Source: Chersky-822 sp035553055 (lineage in GTDB: Bacteria > Actinomycetota > Actinomycetes > Streptosporangiales > Streptosporangiaceae). Taken from it: 64,000 nucleotides of DNA. The position numbers were made by a program, and so were the translations under genes. The DNA is taken from contig DATNEK010000062.1 of NCBI GenBank assembly GCA_035553055.1, positions 1 to 64,000 on the forward strand. The letters are read 5' to 3'. The notes beneath the pieces are model-generated. The model saw nothing but the letters and a program-made list of their open reading frames with translations. It was not told where the DNA came from and did not search any database. Shown one piece after another: positions 34,342 to 43,993 of the stretch. Each line of letters starts with the position of its first letter. Position 1 is the first letter of the stretch.

Positions 34342-35268
34342 ATGATTGCCAGCGAACGCGGCGAGGTCGGCCTGGCCGCTGGCATGGATTTGCTCAGGGT
34401 CGGCAAGAGCGCGATGGATGCGGTCGAGGCCGCCGTCAGGGTCGTCGAGGCGAACGAGGCCGATCATTACGTCGGCGTCGGCGGCCTGCCGAACTTGCTC
34501 GGGGTGGTCGAGCTTGACGCCTCGATCATGGACGGGGCGACCAGGCGGGCCGGAGCGGTAGCGGCGGTCACCGGCTTCCCTCACCCGATTTCCATCGCTC
34601 GCGCCGTCTGCGACCGGCTGCCCCAGCATCTGCTGCTGGTCGGCGCCGGTGCCGAGCGGTTCGCAGATGAGGCCGGCATCGAGCGCGGCGAGACGCTGAC
34701 CGACGAAGCCAAGCGCATGTGGCGCGAAGGGCTAGAACCCGATGGCCTCGCTCGCGCGCGGGAGAGCTTCGGACCCGGCGAAGCGGAATACCGGCGCTGG
34801 GCACTCGACCGGATCGCGGCCATGGTGCCGCCCAGCGGGCCATGGGGTACGGTCAACGTGCTCGCGCTCGACGCCGCCGGCAACCTGGCGGTCGCGGTCA
34901 GCACTAGCGGCTACCCATGGAAGTTCCCCGGCCGGGTCGGCGACTCGGCGCTGATCGGCGCTGGCAACTACTGCGACAACCGGTTCGGCGCCGCCGCTTG
35001 CACCGGTCGAGGCGAGCTCGCCATCCGGGCGAGCACGGCCAGGTGCGCGGTGCTGGCGCTGGCCAGCGGCTTGGGTCCGGCGCAGGCGTGCGCCAGCGTC
35101 CTAGCCGATGCCGCCGAGCTGCCCGACGACTTCAGGTCGGGACTGCAGGTGCTTTGCCTGACACCGGACGGCAGCCACGCCGGAGCTTCAACCAGGCCAG
35201 GGTCGACCTACAGCGTGATGAGCGCCGCCGACGACACCTACCGCATACAGGAAAGAGCCCAGATATGA
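34342..35268 (+). CDS. Glycosylasparaginase / isoaspartyl-peptidase-type Ntn hydrolase
   Basis: About 308 residues of the Ntn asparaginase family. The pattern is IASERGEVGLAAGMDLL near the start, then DAVEAAVRVVE, YVGVGGLPN and ELDASIMDG, then the autocleavage site WGTVNVLALDAAGNLAVAVSTSG, where the Thr would become the nucleophile. Such enzymes split the Asn side-chain amide in GlcNAc-Asn, or beta-aspartyl bonds. The gene follows dppF by 14 bases. The ATG at 34342 is used; the ribosome site GGAAAGGGGA sits ~20 bases upstream, so the start may really be a little earlier (a non-standard ATC at 34330 has better spacing). Confidence 0.85.
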   Translation: MIASERGEVGLAAGMDLLRVGKSAMDAVEAAVRVVEANEADHYVGVGGLPNLLGVVELDASIMDGATRRAGAVAAVTGFPHPISIARAVCDRLPQHLLLVGAGAERFADEAGIERGETLTDEAKRMWREGLEPDGLARARESFGPGEAEYRRWALDRIAAMVPPSGPWGTVNVLALDAAGNLAVAVSTSGYPWKFPGRVGDSALIGAGNYCDNRFGAAACTGRGELAIRASTARCAVLALASGLGPAQACASVLADAAELPDDFRSGLQVLCLTPDGSHAGASTRPGSTYSVMSAADDTYRIQERAQI

Positions 35269-35292
35269 GGACACGGCTATGAGAGCGCAGCT

Positions 35293-36117
35293 ATGAAGGT
35301 CTTCCTGTCCAGTGATATGGAAGGGACCGCGGGCGTCGTCGACTGGGAGCAGTGCGTCGGCCAGGGCGCTGAGGCGGCGGCCGGCCGGAAGCTGCTGCTC
35401 GCCGAGGTCAACGCGGCGATCGAGGGTGCGCTCGCTGGCGGCGCCACCGAGATCGTGGTCAACGACTCGCACTCGACCATGCGCAATCTTCCGCCGGGCG
35501 AGCTGAAGGGCGGCGCCTCCTATATATCTGGCAGCCACAAGCCGCTCTACATGATGCAGGGGCTGGACGACAGTTTCGGCGCCGTGCTGTTCGTCTCTTA
35601 TCACGGCTCGATCGGAGCCCCGGCCGGACTTTCCCATACTTATAACCCCAGGGCCGTCATGGAGGCCAGGCTCGACGGCGTGGTGACCGGCGAGGCCGGA
35701 ATCAACGCGCTGGTCGCCGCTCACTACGGTGTGCCTGTCGTGGCTGTGACCGGCGACCGCAGCGCCTGCGACGAGACCACGGCGCTGATCCCGGGCGTGC
35801 ACGCAGCCGTGGTGAAGGAGACCGTGAGCCGGGTTGCCGCGCACAGCCTGCACCCCGATCGGGCCTGCGGGCTGATACGCGAAACCGCCCGGCAGGCCGT
35901 CGCCGGCGCGTCGGCGATCAAGCCGCCACCGCTCGCCAGCGCCACGCTCGAAGTCGATGTCAGGACCACCGACATCGCCGAGGCGGCTAGCTGGGTGCGC
36001 GGGGTTGAGCGGATCGGCGACCGCGGGCTGCGCTTCGCCGGTGATACCCCGCTCGCCGTCTACCGTTCGTTCTGTGCCGCGATCCTGCTGACCAGGACAA
36101 TTGCGGAAGTGGTATGA
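35293..36117 (+). CDS. dppA: DppA-type D-aminopeptidase (M55)
   Basis: 274 residues. It begins MKVFLSSDMEGTAGVVDW, with Asp8 and Glu10 as zinc ligands, followed by VNDSHSTMRN, SYHGSIG and EAGINALVAAHYGVPVVAVTGD. M55 enzymes remove N-terminal D-residues from short peptides and form decamers in Bacillus. Its place inside a peptide-importer operon matches the Bacillus dpp arrangement. The gene overlaps the LacI gene by four bases. Confidence 0.9.
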   Translation: MKVFLSSDMEGTAGVVDWEQCVGQGAEAAAGRKLLLAEVNAAIEGALAGGATEIVVNDSHSTMRNLPPGELKGGASYISGSHKPLYMMQGLDDSFGAVLFVSYHGSIGAPAGLSHTYNPRAVMEARLDGVVTGEAGINALVAAHYGVPVVAVTGDRSACDETTALIPGVHAAVVKETVSRVAAHSLHPDRACGLIRETARQAVAGASAIKPPPLASATLEVDVRTTDIAEAASWVRGVERIGDRGLRFAGDTPLAVYRSFCAAILLTRTIAEVV

Positions 36118-37166
36118 CCGCGGGGGGTCGGGCATCGGTCCCTGGTGCTCCGGGGCCAACGGAGCGGAGGGTGTCCCGGCTGGTCGACATCGCCGAGGCG
36201 GTGGGCGTCCATACGTCGACGGTCTCGCGCGTGCTCAACGGCGACCCGGCGCAATCGGTAAGGCCCGAGATCTACCAGCAGATACTCAGCGTCGCCCGGC
36301 AGCAGGGTTACCGGCCGAACGCGCTGGCCAGAGCGCTGAAGCAGCGGCGGGTCGGCGCGTTCGCCTTCGTCATACCGCTGCTGCGCAACCCGATCTGGGT
36401 GCGGCTGCAGCGCGGTGCGCTGCAGCGGGCGGCCGAGCGCGGATTCGTCGTGATGATCATGGAAGATCCCGACGACGACCCCAAGCCGCCCGACAGCTAC
36501 CGGTACCTGGTGGACGAGAGCCGCGCCGACGGGCTGCTGATCGCCACTTCGCTCCGGATCAGCGAGCACGCCGATGGCGTCTCGATCGCACCGCACGTCT
36601 ACGTCAACCGCCGTGGCCCGCGTCGCGGCAACAACGTGGTCATGGATGAGCCTGGCGCCGTCCGGATCTTCCTTGACCATGTCGCCGAGCTCGGCCATCG
36701 CAGCGTCGCGCTCATCGACGGCCCGGCCGACGTCGATACGGTGCATCGCCGGGTGACCGCGGCCAGGCGGATCTGCACCGCCCGCGGGCTGACACTCGCC
36801 GTGCTGCACACGGCCGCTACCGAGGAGGGCGGCTGGGAAGCGGCGAACCGAATGCTGAATAACCGGTCCAGGCCGACCGCCTGCGCGGTGGGCAGCCTCA
36901 ACCAGCTATTCGGCGTGCTCGCGGCGCTTCGCCAGGCCGGGGTCGCTGTGCCAGAGTCGATGTCGGTCGTGAGCTTTGACGAAGATGAGTGCCTGGCCTT
37001 TCTCGAGGTCCCGGTCACCAGCGTCGCGATGCCGCTCGCTGAACTAGGCAGCGCCGCCGTCGACGCGCTCATCACCAGAGTAGAAGGCGGCGAGGAACGC
37101 GACGTGCTGGTCAGGGCGCCAATGACGCTCCTGCGAAGGAACTCGGTCGGCTCATCGCCGCGTTGA
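36114..37166 (+). CDS. LacI-family regulator of the catabolic island
   Basis: 350 residues. The LacI helix-turn-helix and hinge are at ~residues 20-75 (RLVDIAEAVGVHTSTVSRVLNGD ... QGYRPNALARAL), after an unusually long ~18-residue lead. A periplasmic-binding-protein-like effector domain follows. As the last gene of the importer operon it is probably an autoregulated local repressor that senses the imported compound or a breakdown product. Confidence 0.9.
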   Translation: MTAGGRASVPGAPGPTERRVSRLVDIAEAVGVHTSTVSRVLNGDPAQSVRPEIYQQILSVARQQGYRPNALARALKQRRVGAFAFVIPLLRNPIWVRLQRGALQRAAERGFVVMIMEDPDDDPKPPDSYRYLVDESRADGLLIATSLRISEHADGVSIAPHVYVNRRGPRRGNNVVMDEPGAVRIFLDHVAELGHRSVALIDGPADVDTVHRRVTAARRICTARGLTLAVLHTAATEEGGWEAANRMLNNRSRPTACAVGSLNQLFGVLAALRQAGVAVPESMSVVSFDEDECLAFLEVPVTSVAMPLAELGSAAVDALITRVEGGEERDVLVRAPMTLLRRNSVGSSPR

Positions 37167-37296
37167 TCGACGGAGATTGTCGAAATTGGCCCGATTAGAG
37201 GGCACTTGGGCGGGGAACCTACCTGGCTGGCTATCCGTTGTGCTGTCAACCGATGCGTGGCCAGTAACGTCATAAGTACTAGCCTGTCACTTGAGG

Positions 37297-37346
37297 ATCA
37301 GCATGGTGTCAATCAGCATGGTGTTAATCAGCACGATGCTGATCAG
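37297..37346. repeat. 15-bp tandem repeat upstream of an LCP gene
   Basis: ATCAGCATGGTGTCA (37297), ATCAGCATGGTGTTA (37312) and ATCAGCACGATGCTG (37327), then ATCAG, lie in the leader about 40 bases before the LCP start. The period is the same as in the 8926 array, but the unit is different. Confidence 0.8.
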
Positions 37347-37383
37347 AGCGGGCTGACCAACGCGCGGAGCTTCCGGAGGACTC

Positions 37384-38910
37384 ATGAAGCGCATGCGGTC
37401 GAGGCGGGCGAAAATTGTCCGCTGGACCTCGATCGCGATAGCGGCCGTGCTTGTGGCCGGCACGTTCAGCGCCTACATCGTCATAAAGCTAAAACTCGAC
37501 GGCATCACGCACATCGCGAAGATCGACGCCACCCACCGGCCGCCGCGCTACAACGATGCGACCAATATCCTGCTGCTCGGCTCGGACGACAGGCACGGTC
37601 ACAACGGCTCGATCGGCGGCCGTAATGGATGCAACTGCTCAGACACGATCATGGTCGCGCACATCTCGCCAGGCCGCGGCAAGGTAACGGTCGTCAGCAT
37701 CCCGCGCGACACGATGGTGCCGCTCTACGCGTGCTCGCCCTGGAACGGCCTGCCTGGCCAGCAGGCCGACCCCTACGCCGTCGAACGGATCAACGCCACG
37801 CTCGCCGCAGGCGGACCCGAGTGCGTCAGGGAGACCGTCGAGCAGCAGAGCGGCGTCTACATCGACAACGTGATCGAGATCGACTTCACCGCGTTCGAGC
37901 AGGTTATCAACGACGTGGGAGGCGTCAACGTCTGCCTGCCGTTCTCGATACACAACGTGATCACGCTGGCCGGAGGCACCGGGCTCGATCTGACCGCCGG
38001 CTACCACCACATCTGGGGCCGGGTCGCGCTGCAGTTCTGGCGGACGAGGGAAGACATCGCCGACGGGTCAGACATCGCCAGGATCGCCCGCGATCAGTAC
38101 CTGCTCGCCCAGCTTGTCAAGGGCGTGTTGCGCAGCGGCTTGCTGCACAGCCCGTCGAAGCTGTACAAGGTGCTCGGCGACGTGGCCACCAATATGGTGA
38201 CCGACGCTAGCGATGTCGGCCTGCTGCACCTGGCCACTAGCCTGGCCGGCGTCTCGACGAGCAACGTGCAGTTCATCACCGCGCCCTGGGTGTCCTATCC
38301 GGGTGACCCCAACGAGGTCGAGTTCGCCCAGCCGCAGGCGAACGCGGTTTTCTGGGCGATCGCCCACGACACGAAGCTGCCGAAGATCACTAAAAAGAAG
38401 GGGAAGCGGAACGCCGCCGTGCCAGGCACGAGCCCGACGCCAGTTTCGACCCCCACGGTGGGGACCGCGGCTCAGCCGCTGACTGTGAGCCCGTCGCTGG
38501 TCAAGGTCTTGATCTTGAACGGATCGTCCGGGGCCAATCTGACCAGCCAGGCTTCTGCCGACCTGACGAGCCGCGGGTTCACCGTCGTAGGCACGGGCTA
38601 TGCGGCCACGACCAGCTACACCACATCGGTGATCCAGTACGCGTCGGCGACCGACCTGCCGGCCGCCAGGACACTCAAGCAGCAGTTCAGTTCGGTCACG
38701 CTCCAGCTCGATCCCAGCCTGACAGCGGGCACGGTCCAGGTCATACTCGGGTCGGACTTCACCAAGCTCGCCCCGCCCACGCAGACCGCGCAGGCGGTCA
38801 GCGGGCTGTCGACCAACTACGGCGGCATCACCGCGAACGTGTCCTGCCGCAACAGCGCGTTCTACGGCTACTACGACCAGTCGCCCGTCCCCAACACCTG
38901 CGCCTGCTAA
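37384..38910 (+). CDS. LytR-CpsA-Psr (LCP) family wall-polymer transferase with LytR_C domain
   Basis: 508 residues. A basic N-terminus and one membrane helix (WTSIAIAAVLVAGTFSAYIVI) precede the LCP domain (LLLGSDDR, SDTIMVAHISPGRGKVTVVSIPRDT, and an ADGSDIARIARDQYLLAQLV segment). A LytR_C domain (VKVLILNGSSG ... VQVILGSDF) follows, then a tail with YGGITANVSCR. LCP enzymes attach undecaprenyl-linked glycopolymers to peptidoglycan outside the membrane. GGAGG lies 4-5 bases before the ATG. Two relatives sit at 60.7-64 kb. Confidence 0.9.
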   Translation: MKRMRSRRAKIVRWTSIAIAAVLVAGTFSAYIVIKLKLDGITHIAKIDATHRPPRYNDATNILLLGSDDRHGHNGSIGGRNGCNCSDTIMVAHISPGRGKVTVVSIPRDTMVPLYACSPWNGLPGQQADPYAVERINATLAAGGPECVRETVEQQSGVYIDNVIEIDFTAFEQVINDVGGVNVCLPFSIHNVITLAGGTGLDLTAGYHHIWGRVALQFWRTREDIADGSDIARIARDQYLLAQLVKGVLRSGLLHSPSKLYKVLGDVATNMVTDASDVGLLHLATSLAGVSTSNVQFITAPWVSYPGDPNEVEFAQPQANAVFWAIAHDTKLPKITKKKGKRNAAVPGTSPTPVSTPTVGTAAQPLTVSPSLVKVLILNGSSGANLTSQASADLTSRGFTVVGTGYAATTSYTTSVIQYASATDLPAARTLKQQFSSVTLQLDPSLTAGTVQVILGSDFTKLAPPTQTAQAVSGLSTNYGGITANVSCRNSAFYGYYDQSPVPNTCAC

Positions 38911-39002
38911 CGGCGGTGGGTTTGGCTGCGCGGTGCGGACCTTGCGTCATCGCGGGCGGCACGTCCGGGCCTGGCGGACAGCTTCCGCGCTCGCGGGGCG
39001 GG

Positions 39003-40784
39003 TCACGGATAGCTTTCATGCGATAGCGCGGAAAACTTACCCGGATCGGAGACTGGCGCCAGCAAGATGGCTGCCGTATCTGGCGGTAGCAGCACGACAT
39101 CGCTCGCAAGCCGCACCCGCGGATCTGAGGCGGCGAGAAGCGCCGAGTTCTGATCGAGGTCGCAGGTCCAGCCGGACTGGCCGACGTTGGCAGCGATCAG
39201 CAGCGAACCGCGCCGGACGGTGAGCCAGCCCGCGGCCTCGTCGCAGGCGGCGGCTGTCCTGTCGATCCTCGGCTCGGTGAGGTCGGGATAGGTGGCGCGC
39301 AGCTTGAGCAGCTTCCGGTACCAGGCCAGCAGGTCAGCGTGGCTGTCCTTGCCTGGCTGCGTCCAGTCGAGCTTGGCCAGCTCGAACGTGGAGACGCTTT
39401 GCGGGTCGGGTATGGCGTCAGGTTCCCAGCCGAAGTCCGCGAACTCGGCGCGCCTGCCCTCCCGCACGGCATCGGCTAGCTCGGGGTCGGCGTGGTCGGT
39501 GAAGTACGGGAACGGGCTGGTCGCGCCCCACTCCTCGCCCTGGAAGATCATCGGCGCGAACGGCGAGGTCAGCAGCAGCGTCGCGGCCACGCGCAGCCGG
39601 CCGTCGCTCATCAGCGCCGGAGAACGCTCGCCGGCGGCGCGATTGCCGACCTGGTCGTGGTTCTGCGTGCAGACGACGAACTGGCTGCCGACCAGCCCCG
39701 CTCGCTGGCTGGCGCGGGCCGAGTCGCCGCTGTCGTGCACCCAGGCTTGACTGAGTGCGCTGGCCAGCACGGCCAGCGAGCCGTAGTCGCGGTAGTAACC
39801 GGTGCGTTCGCCGGTCAGTGCCGCGTGCAGCGCGTGGTGCCAGTAGTCGGCCCAGCACGCGTCGAGGCCGTAGCCGCCCGCGTCGGGGCTCATCACGAGC
39901 TTCGGTTCGATCACCGCGTTTTCCGCGATGACGATCAGCGTCCTGCGCAGGTGAGCCGCGAGCGCTTGGACCTCGGCGGTCAGCTCGGCGAGTATGTGCG
40001 TCGCCGACGCATCTGAGATGGCGTGCACGGCGTCGATCCGCAGACCATCGAAGTGATAGTCGCGCAGCCACATCAGCGCGTTAGCGATGACGAACCTGCG
40101 CACCTCGCCGCTGTCCTGGCCGTCGAAATTGACCGCGTCGCCCCAGTTCGTCTGGTACTTGGAGGTGAGGTAAGGCCCGAACTCCTGCAGGTAGTTTCCG
40201 GCCGGGCCGAAGTGGTTGTACACGACGTCGAGTATCACCGCGATGCCGTGGGCGTGAGCGGCATCGACCAGCCGCTTGAGCTCGTCGGGGCCGCCGTAGG
40301 CGTGATGAGGTGCGAACAGGTTCACCGGGTCGTAACCCCAGCCACGGTCGCCTGGGAACTCGGCGACGGGCATGATCTCAAGTACGTCAACGCCGAGGTC
40401 GGCTAGGTGCGGCAGGTGCTCGATCGCCCCGGCGAACGTCCCTGGCGCTGAGAACGTGCCGATGTGGCATTCATAGAGCACCGCACCGGGCAGCGGGACG
40501 CCGCGCCAGCCTTGGTCCGACCAGACGAAACTGCCGTGATCGACCAGCCTGGACGGCCCGAAGACGCCAGCGGGCTGGAACGCGGATCGGGGATCGGCGC
40601 GCGGCGGCCCGCCATCGAGGCTGAAAGCGTAGTCGGTGCCGGCGTCGGCGGACTCTGCTTCCCTGGTCCACCACCCGCCCGCGGTCCGCTCCATCGGCAG
40701 CCGCCGGTCGCCGAGCAGGACGTCGACGCGCTCTGGGCGCGGCGCCCACACCCTGAACACATGCCCGCGAGCCGAATGGCGCAC
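39003..40784 (-). CDS. treZ: Malto-oligosyltrehalose trehalohydrolase
   Basis: 593 residues. An N-terminal beta domain (FRVWAPRPERVDVLLGDRRLPM) is followed by the GH13 barrel: DVVYNHFGPAGNYL, GLRIDAVHAISD with the nucleophile Asp, VIAENAVIEP with the acid Glu, and CTQNHDQVGNR. It cleaves trehalose from the end of malto-oligosyltrehalose. The GTG at 40784 shares one base with the treY stop (TAGTG), so translation is coupled. The open frame upstream of it is just treY sequence. Confidence 0.93.
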   Translation of the reverse strand: MRHSARGHVFRVWAPRPERVDVLLGDRRLPMERTAGGWWTREAESADAGTDYAFSLDGGPPRADPRSAFQPAGVFGPSRLVDHGSFVWSDQGWRGVPLPGAVLYECHIGTFSAPGTFAGAIEHLPHLADLGVDVLEIMPVAEFPGDRGWGYDPVNLFAPHHAYGGPDELKRLVDAAHAHGIAVILDVVYNHFGPAGNYLQEFGPYLTSKYQTNWGDAVNFDGQDSGEVRRFVIANALMWLRDYHFDGLRIDAVHAISDASATHILAELTAEVQALAAHLRRTLIVIAENAVIEPKLVMSPDAGGYGLDACWADYWHHALHAALTGERTGYYRDYGSLAVLASALSQAWVHDSGDSARASQRAGLVGSQFVVCTQNHDQVGNRAAGERSPALMSDGRLRVAATLLLTSPFAPMIFQGEEWGATSPFPYFTDHADPELADAVREGRRAEFADFGWEPDAIPDPQSVSTFELAKLDWTQPGKDSHADLLAWYRKLLKLRATYPDLTEPRIDRTAAACDEAAGWLTVRRGSLLIAANVGQSGWTCDLDQNSALLAASDPRVRLASDVVLLPPDTAAILLAPVSDPGKFSALSHESYP

Positions 40785-43510
40785 TAAGAGGGCCCAGAGC
40801 GCAGTGAGGCAGACGCGTTCTCGCGGGCCAGGATCTGGACGGGGAAGCGCCGCAACAGCGCCGCGGCGCGCACGTTGCCGCTGCTGAAATGCTCGTCGGT
40901 GAGCACGCTCGTCCACTGGCCGGGAGGCAGGGCCACCTCGGTTCCTGTCCACGGGTCGGCCATGCCCGTCGCCAGCCTCGGTACGATCACGGCAAGCCGG
41001 TCTGACCTGGTGAACGCCACGAACCTGTCGGCGTGCGGACCGCTGACTTCCACCGCGTCGTAACCGGCGTTCCTGTCGTACAAGTCAGGGAACGCCCGCC
41101 GGTGCGCGAGCAGCTTCGCGATCAGCCAGATCTTCGGTCCGCCCGCGTCGTCGCGCGCCAGCGCGCCAGCCGGTCCGCTGTCGGCGACATCGGAGAGCAG
41201 CGCCCACTGGCTCGCGAAGCTGATTGGCCTGCGGTTGTCCGGGTCGACCAGGGAAAGATCCCAGATCTCGGTTCCCTGGTAGATGTCGGGCACGCCCGGG
41301 CAGGTCAGCAGCAGCGCGGTCTGCGCCAGCGAGTTGAACCGGCCTCTGGCGACGATCTTGTGCTCATCAAGGAACGACTCGAGGCTGGCGACGAAGTCGT
41401 GATCGCCGAGCACGGCCGTGACGAACTCGTCGATAGCGGCCTCGTAGCCCTCCTGCGGATCGGTCCACGAGGTGTGCTGCTTGGCTTCCCTGACCGCCTT
41501 GATCATGAACGCGGCTGTCCGTTCCGCGTCGATCGGCCAGGCGCCGACGAGCGTCTGATAGAGCAGGTGCTCGACCGCCAGGTCGGGCCAGCCGCCGCGC
41601 CCGTGCTTGGCGATACGCCGCTTGTGCTTGGTGTTCTGCTCGGCCCAGGCGGTCACGGCCGCCTCCCAGGCGGCCGGTAGCTCGGAGAGCACGCAGATCC
41701 TCGTGCGCACGTCGCCGCTGCGCTTGGTGTCGTGCGTCGACAGCGTGAGCATCGCCTCTGGCCAGTGCAGCGCCGCGTACCGCATCGCGTCATGGAAGTC
41801 GCCCACGGTGGCGCCGAACCTGGCCGGGTCGCCGCCTACCTCGTTCAAGCAGATCAGCGGCTGGTACCGGTAGAACGCGGTGTCCTCTATGCCCTTGGCC
41901 ATGACCGGCGCGCTCACCTGAGCGAACCTGATGGCGAACTGGCCTTCCTGGTCACCTTCGTAGCGCAGCACGAGCAGCCCGCCGATGAAGTCGAAGAGCT
42001 CGGAGTCCAGGTCAGGCCTGCGCTGCCGGGCCGCGGTCACCGCCGCCGCGACCTTGGCCCGGTCGGCGAGCGTCACCTCATGGCCGACGCGCGGATAGCA
42101 GCGGTAGACCGCGAAGGCCGCGAGCACCTCACGCAAAGACTCGCGCAGCTCCCTGCGGGTGTAGTCGCGCTGGCGGCGATGCCGCTCGCAGATGTCGGCG
42201 AGCTGGCTGGTCAGCCGTTCCACCTCGGCGGCTAGGTCCTCGCGCATGATCTGGAGCTTGGCCGAGCGCGCGATCTCGGCGAAGTCCGCGTTCTGGCCGG
42301 TGAAGCGGGCGTAGCCGGCGAGCAGCTCGCGATAGCCGCTGGGATCGATGAACAGCCGGTTGACCAGGTTAAGGAAGCCGTAGCCCGACGTGCCGGCTAC
42401 CGGCCATGATCCTGGCAGCTCTTCGTCGGGGCCAAGTATCTTCTCGACCACGATGTAGGCATCGCCGACGGCGGCCCGAAGCCTGGTCAGATAGCCCTCG
42501 GGATCGGCTAGCCCGTCCACGTGATCGATGCGGAACCCGTCGAGCGAGCCGTCACGCGCGAGTCGCAGCACGAGCCTGTGAGCGTCGTCGAACACCTCGT
42601 CGCGCTCGACTCGCAGTCCGGCCAGCCGGTCGATGTCGAAGAACCGGCGATAGGACATCTCCTCGGCGGCCGTGCCCCAGTAGGCGAGCCGGTAGTTCTG
42701 CCTGCTGAGCAGCTCGTCGAGCCGGTCGGGATCATCGTTGATCGCGTCGATCTCGGCGTCGATGGCCTTGGCGACATCTTCGGCCTGCTCGGCCAGCGCC
42801 GCCAGCCTTGACTTGAGCTTCTCGCTTTCGCTGTGGCGCTCAGCGACCGCCGCCTGGTCGGTAAGCAGAGCGTGCGGCAGACTGCCGAGCTCGCTCGCGA
42901 TGCCCTTCAGCTCAGTTGATCCGACCCGATCGGCCGCGCTGGCGAGCAAGTCGTCAAGCGTGCGCGGCGAAAGGGGCGCTTCCTGGTCGTGGTATGTCAC
43001 CACAAAGCCGGCGCTCTTACGCGCTATCTTCAGCTCGCCCGCCTCGAGCACGCGCCCGTAGCGGTCAGCCAGCACCGGCATGAGAACGGTGGCGGTGAGC
43101 TTGCGCTCGGGTGGATCCCAGTCGATGTCGAAGTAGCTCGCGTACCGGCTGGCCGGGCCGTTCTCGAGCACATCCCACCACCACTTGTTATCGCGGCCGG
43201 CCAGTGCCATGTGGTTGGGCACGATGTCGAGTATCTGGCCAAGTCCGGCAGTCCGGAGCGCCGCGGTGAGCCTGTCATAGGCTGGTGCGCCGCCGAGCCG
43301 GTCGTCAAGCTTGGCGTGGTCGACGACGTCATAGCCGGCCGACGAGGTCGTGGCCGCCTGCAGGAACGGCGAGCAGTACAGGTGGCTGACTCCCAGCCTG
43401 GACAGGTAGCCGGCGATGTTCGCCGCGTCATCGAAGGTGAACTCGGGACCGAACTGCACCCGGTAGGTGGCCAACGGCGTCGTGACGCTGCGCGGTTCGA
43501 AGTCAGTCAC
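40784..43510 (-). CDS. treY: Malto-oligosyltrehalose synthase
   Basis: 908 residues. The start PLATYRVQFGPEFTFDDAANIAGYLSRLGVSHLYCSPFLQ and the GH13 motifs DIVPNHMA, GFRIDHVDGL and LSTHDTKRSGDVR are typical of TreY. It turns the reducing-end alpha-1,4 link of glucans into an alpha-1,1 link, after which TreZ releases trehalose. The GTG at 43510 has GGGAGGTGACGG upstream. No debranching enzyme (treX/glgX) is in the window. Confidence 0.93.
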   Translation of the reverse strand: MTDFEPRSVTTPLATYRVQFGPEFTFDDAANIAGYLSRLGVSHLYCSPFLQAATTSSAGYDVVDHAKLDDRLGGAPAYDRLTAALRTAGLGQILDIVPNHMALAGRDNKWWWDVLENGPASRYASYFDIDWDPPERKLTATVLMPVLADRYGRVLEAGELKIARKSAGFVVTYHDQEAPLSPRTLDDLLASAADRVGSTELKGIASELGSLPHALLTDQAAVAERHSESEKLKSRLAALAEQAEDVAKAIDAEIDAINDDPDRLDELLSRQNYRLAYWGTAAEEMSYRRFFDIDRLAGLRVERDEVFDDAHRLVLRLARDGSLDGFRIDHVDGLADPEGYLTRLRAAVGDAYIVVEKILGPDEELPGSWPVAGTSGYGFLNLVNRLFIDPSGYRELLAGYARFTGQNADFAEIARSAKLQIMREDLAAEVERLTSQLADICERHRRQRDYTRRELRESLREVLAAFAVYRCYPRVGHEVTLADRAKVAAAVTAARQRRPDLDSELFDFIGGLLVLRYEGDQEGQFAIRFAQVSAPVMAKGIEDTAFYRYQPLICLNEVGGDPARFGATVGDFHDAMRYAALHWPEAMLTLSTHDTKRSGDVRTRICVLSELPAAWEAAVTAWAEQNTKHKRRIAKHGRGGWPDLAVEHLLYQTLVGAWPIDAERTAAFMIKAVREAKQHTSWTDPQEGYEAAIDEFVTAVLGDHDFVASLESFLDEHKIVARGRFNSLAQTALLLTCPGVPDIYQGTEIWDLSLVDPDNRRPISFASQWALLSDVADSGPAGALARDDAGGPKIWLIAKLLAHRRAFPDLYDRNAGYDAVEVSGPHADRFVAFTRSDRLAVIVPRLATGMADPWTGTEVALPPGQWTSVLTDEHFSSGNVRAAALLRRFPVQILARENASASLRSGPS

Positions 43511-43775
43511 CGGGCCGTCACCTCCCGCCGCCACCTTGACCACACTAGATAAGCATGGCCCGCTATGTGCGCATTTCCGCAGAACAACTTCGCCGCGCGC
43601 CGGGACGCTCCGGCCCGGAGGACTGGTCGGCAGGCTGCCCGTGACGGCCGCGATCAAACGCGCCGTTCGCCACTGGCTGGCCATTGACGTGTAGGCCAGG
43701 CAGGCGAGGACAGTTCGGATGAGTTGTCATTGTCTACCGCATCGGGACGGCGCGTCCTGAGCAGGAGATGTCATA

Positions 43776-43955
43776 ATGCTCGCCATCATCGCTGCCATTC
43801 TTTTCGCGATCGCATTCATGCTCAACGCCACGTCGACGGCGACCGATGCGCTCTTTGCCCCGATCAGCCTGGCGCTTGTTGGCCTGGCTCTGCTGGCTCT
43901 GCACCAGGCGGGGATGGGTCCTGGCTACTCCTACCCACGGCGGCGTAAGCGTTAG
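43776..43955 (+). CDS. Short two-helix membrane protein (59 residues)
   Basis: A short reading frame with AGGAG just upstream of the ATG. It encodes MLAIIAAILFAIAFMLN, a Thr/Ala loop, then PISLALVGLALLALHQAG and a basic end, PRRRKR. That is two membrane helices with the positive-inside pattern. It lies alone between divergent treY and the converging Fur gene. No function is recognised; small proteins of this shape are common in actinobacteria. Confidence 0.6.
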   Translation: MLAIIAAILFAIAFMLNATSTATDALFAPISLALVGLALLALHQAGMGPGYSYPRRRKR

Positions 43956-43993
43956 CGGCTATGACTTCCTCGCGCAATTTTCTGCCAATGATC

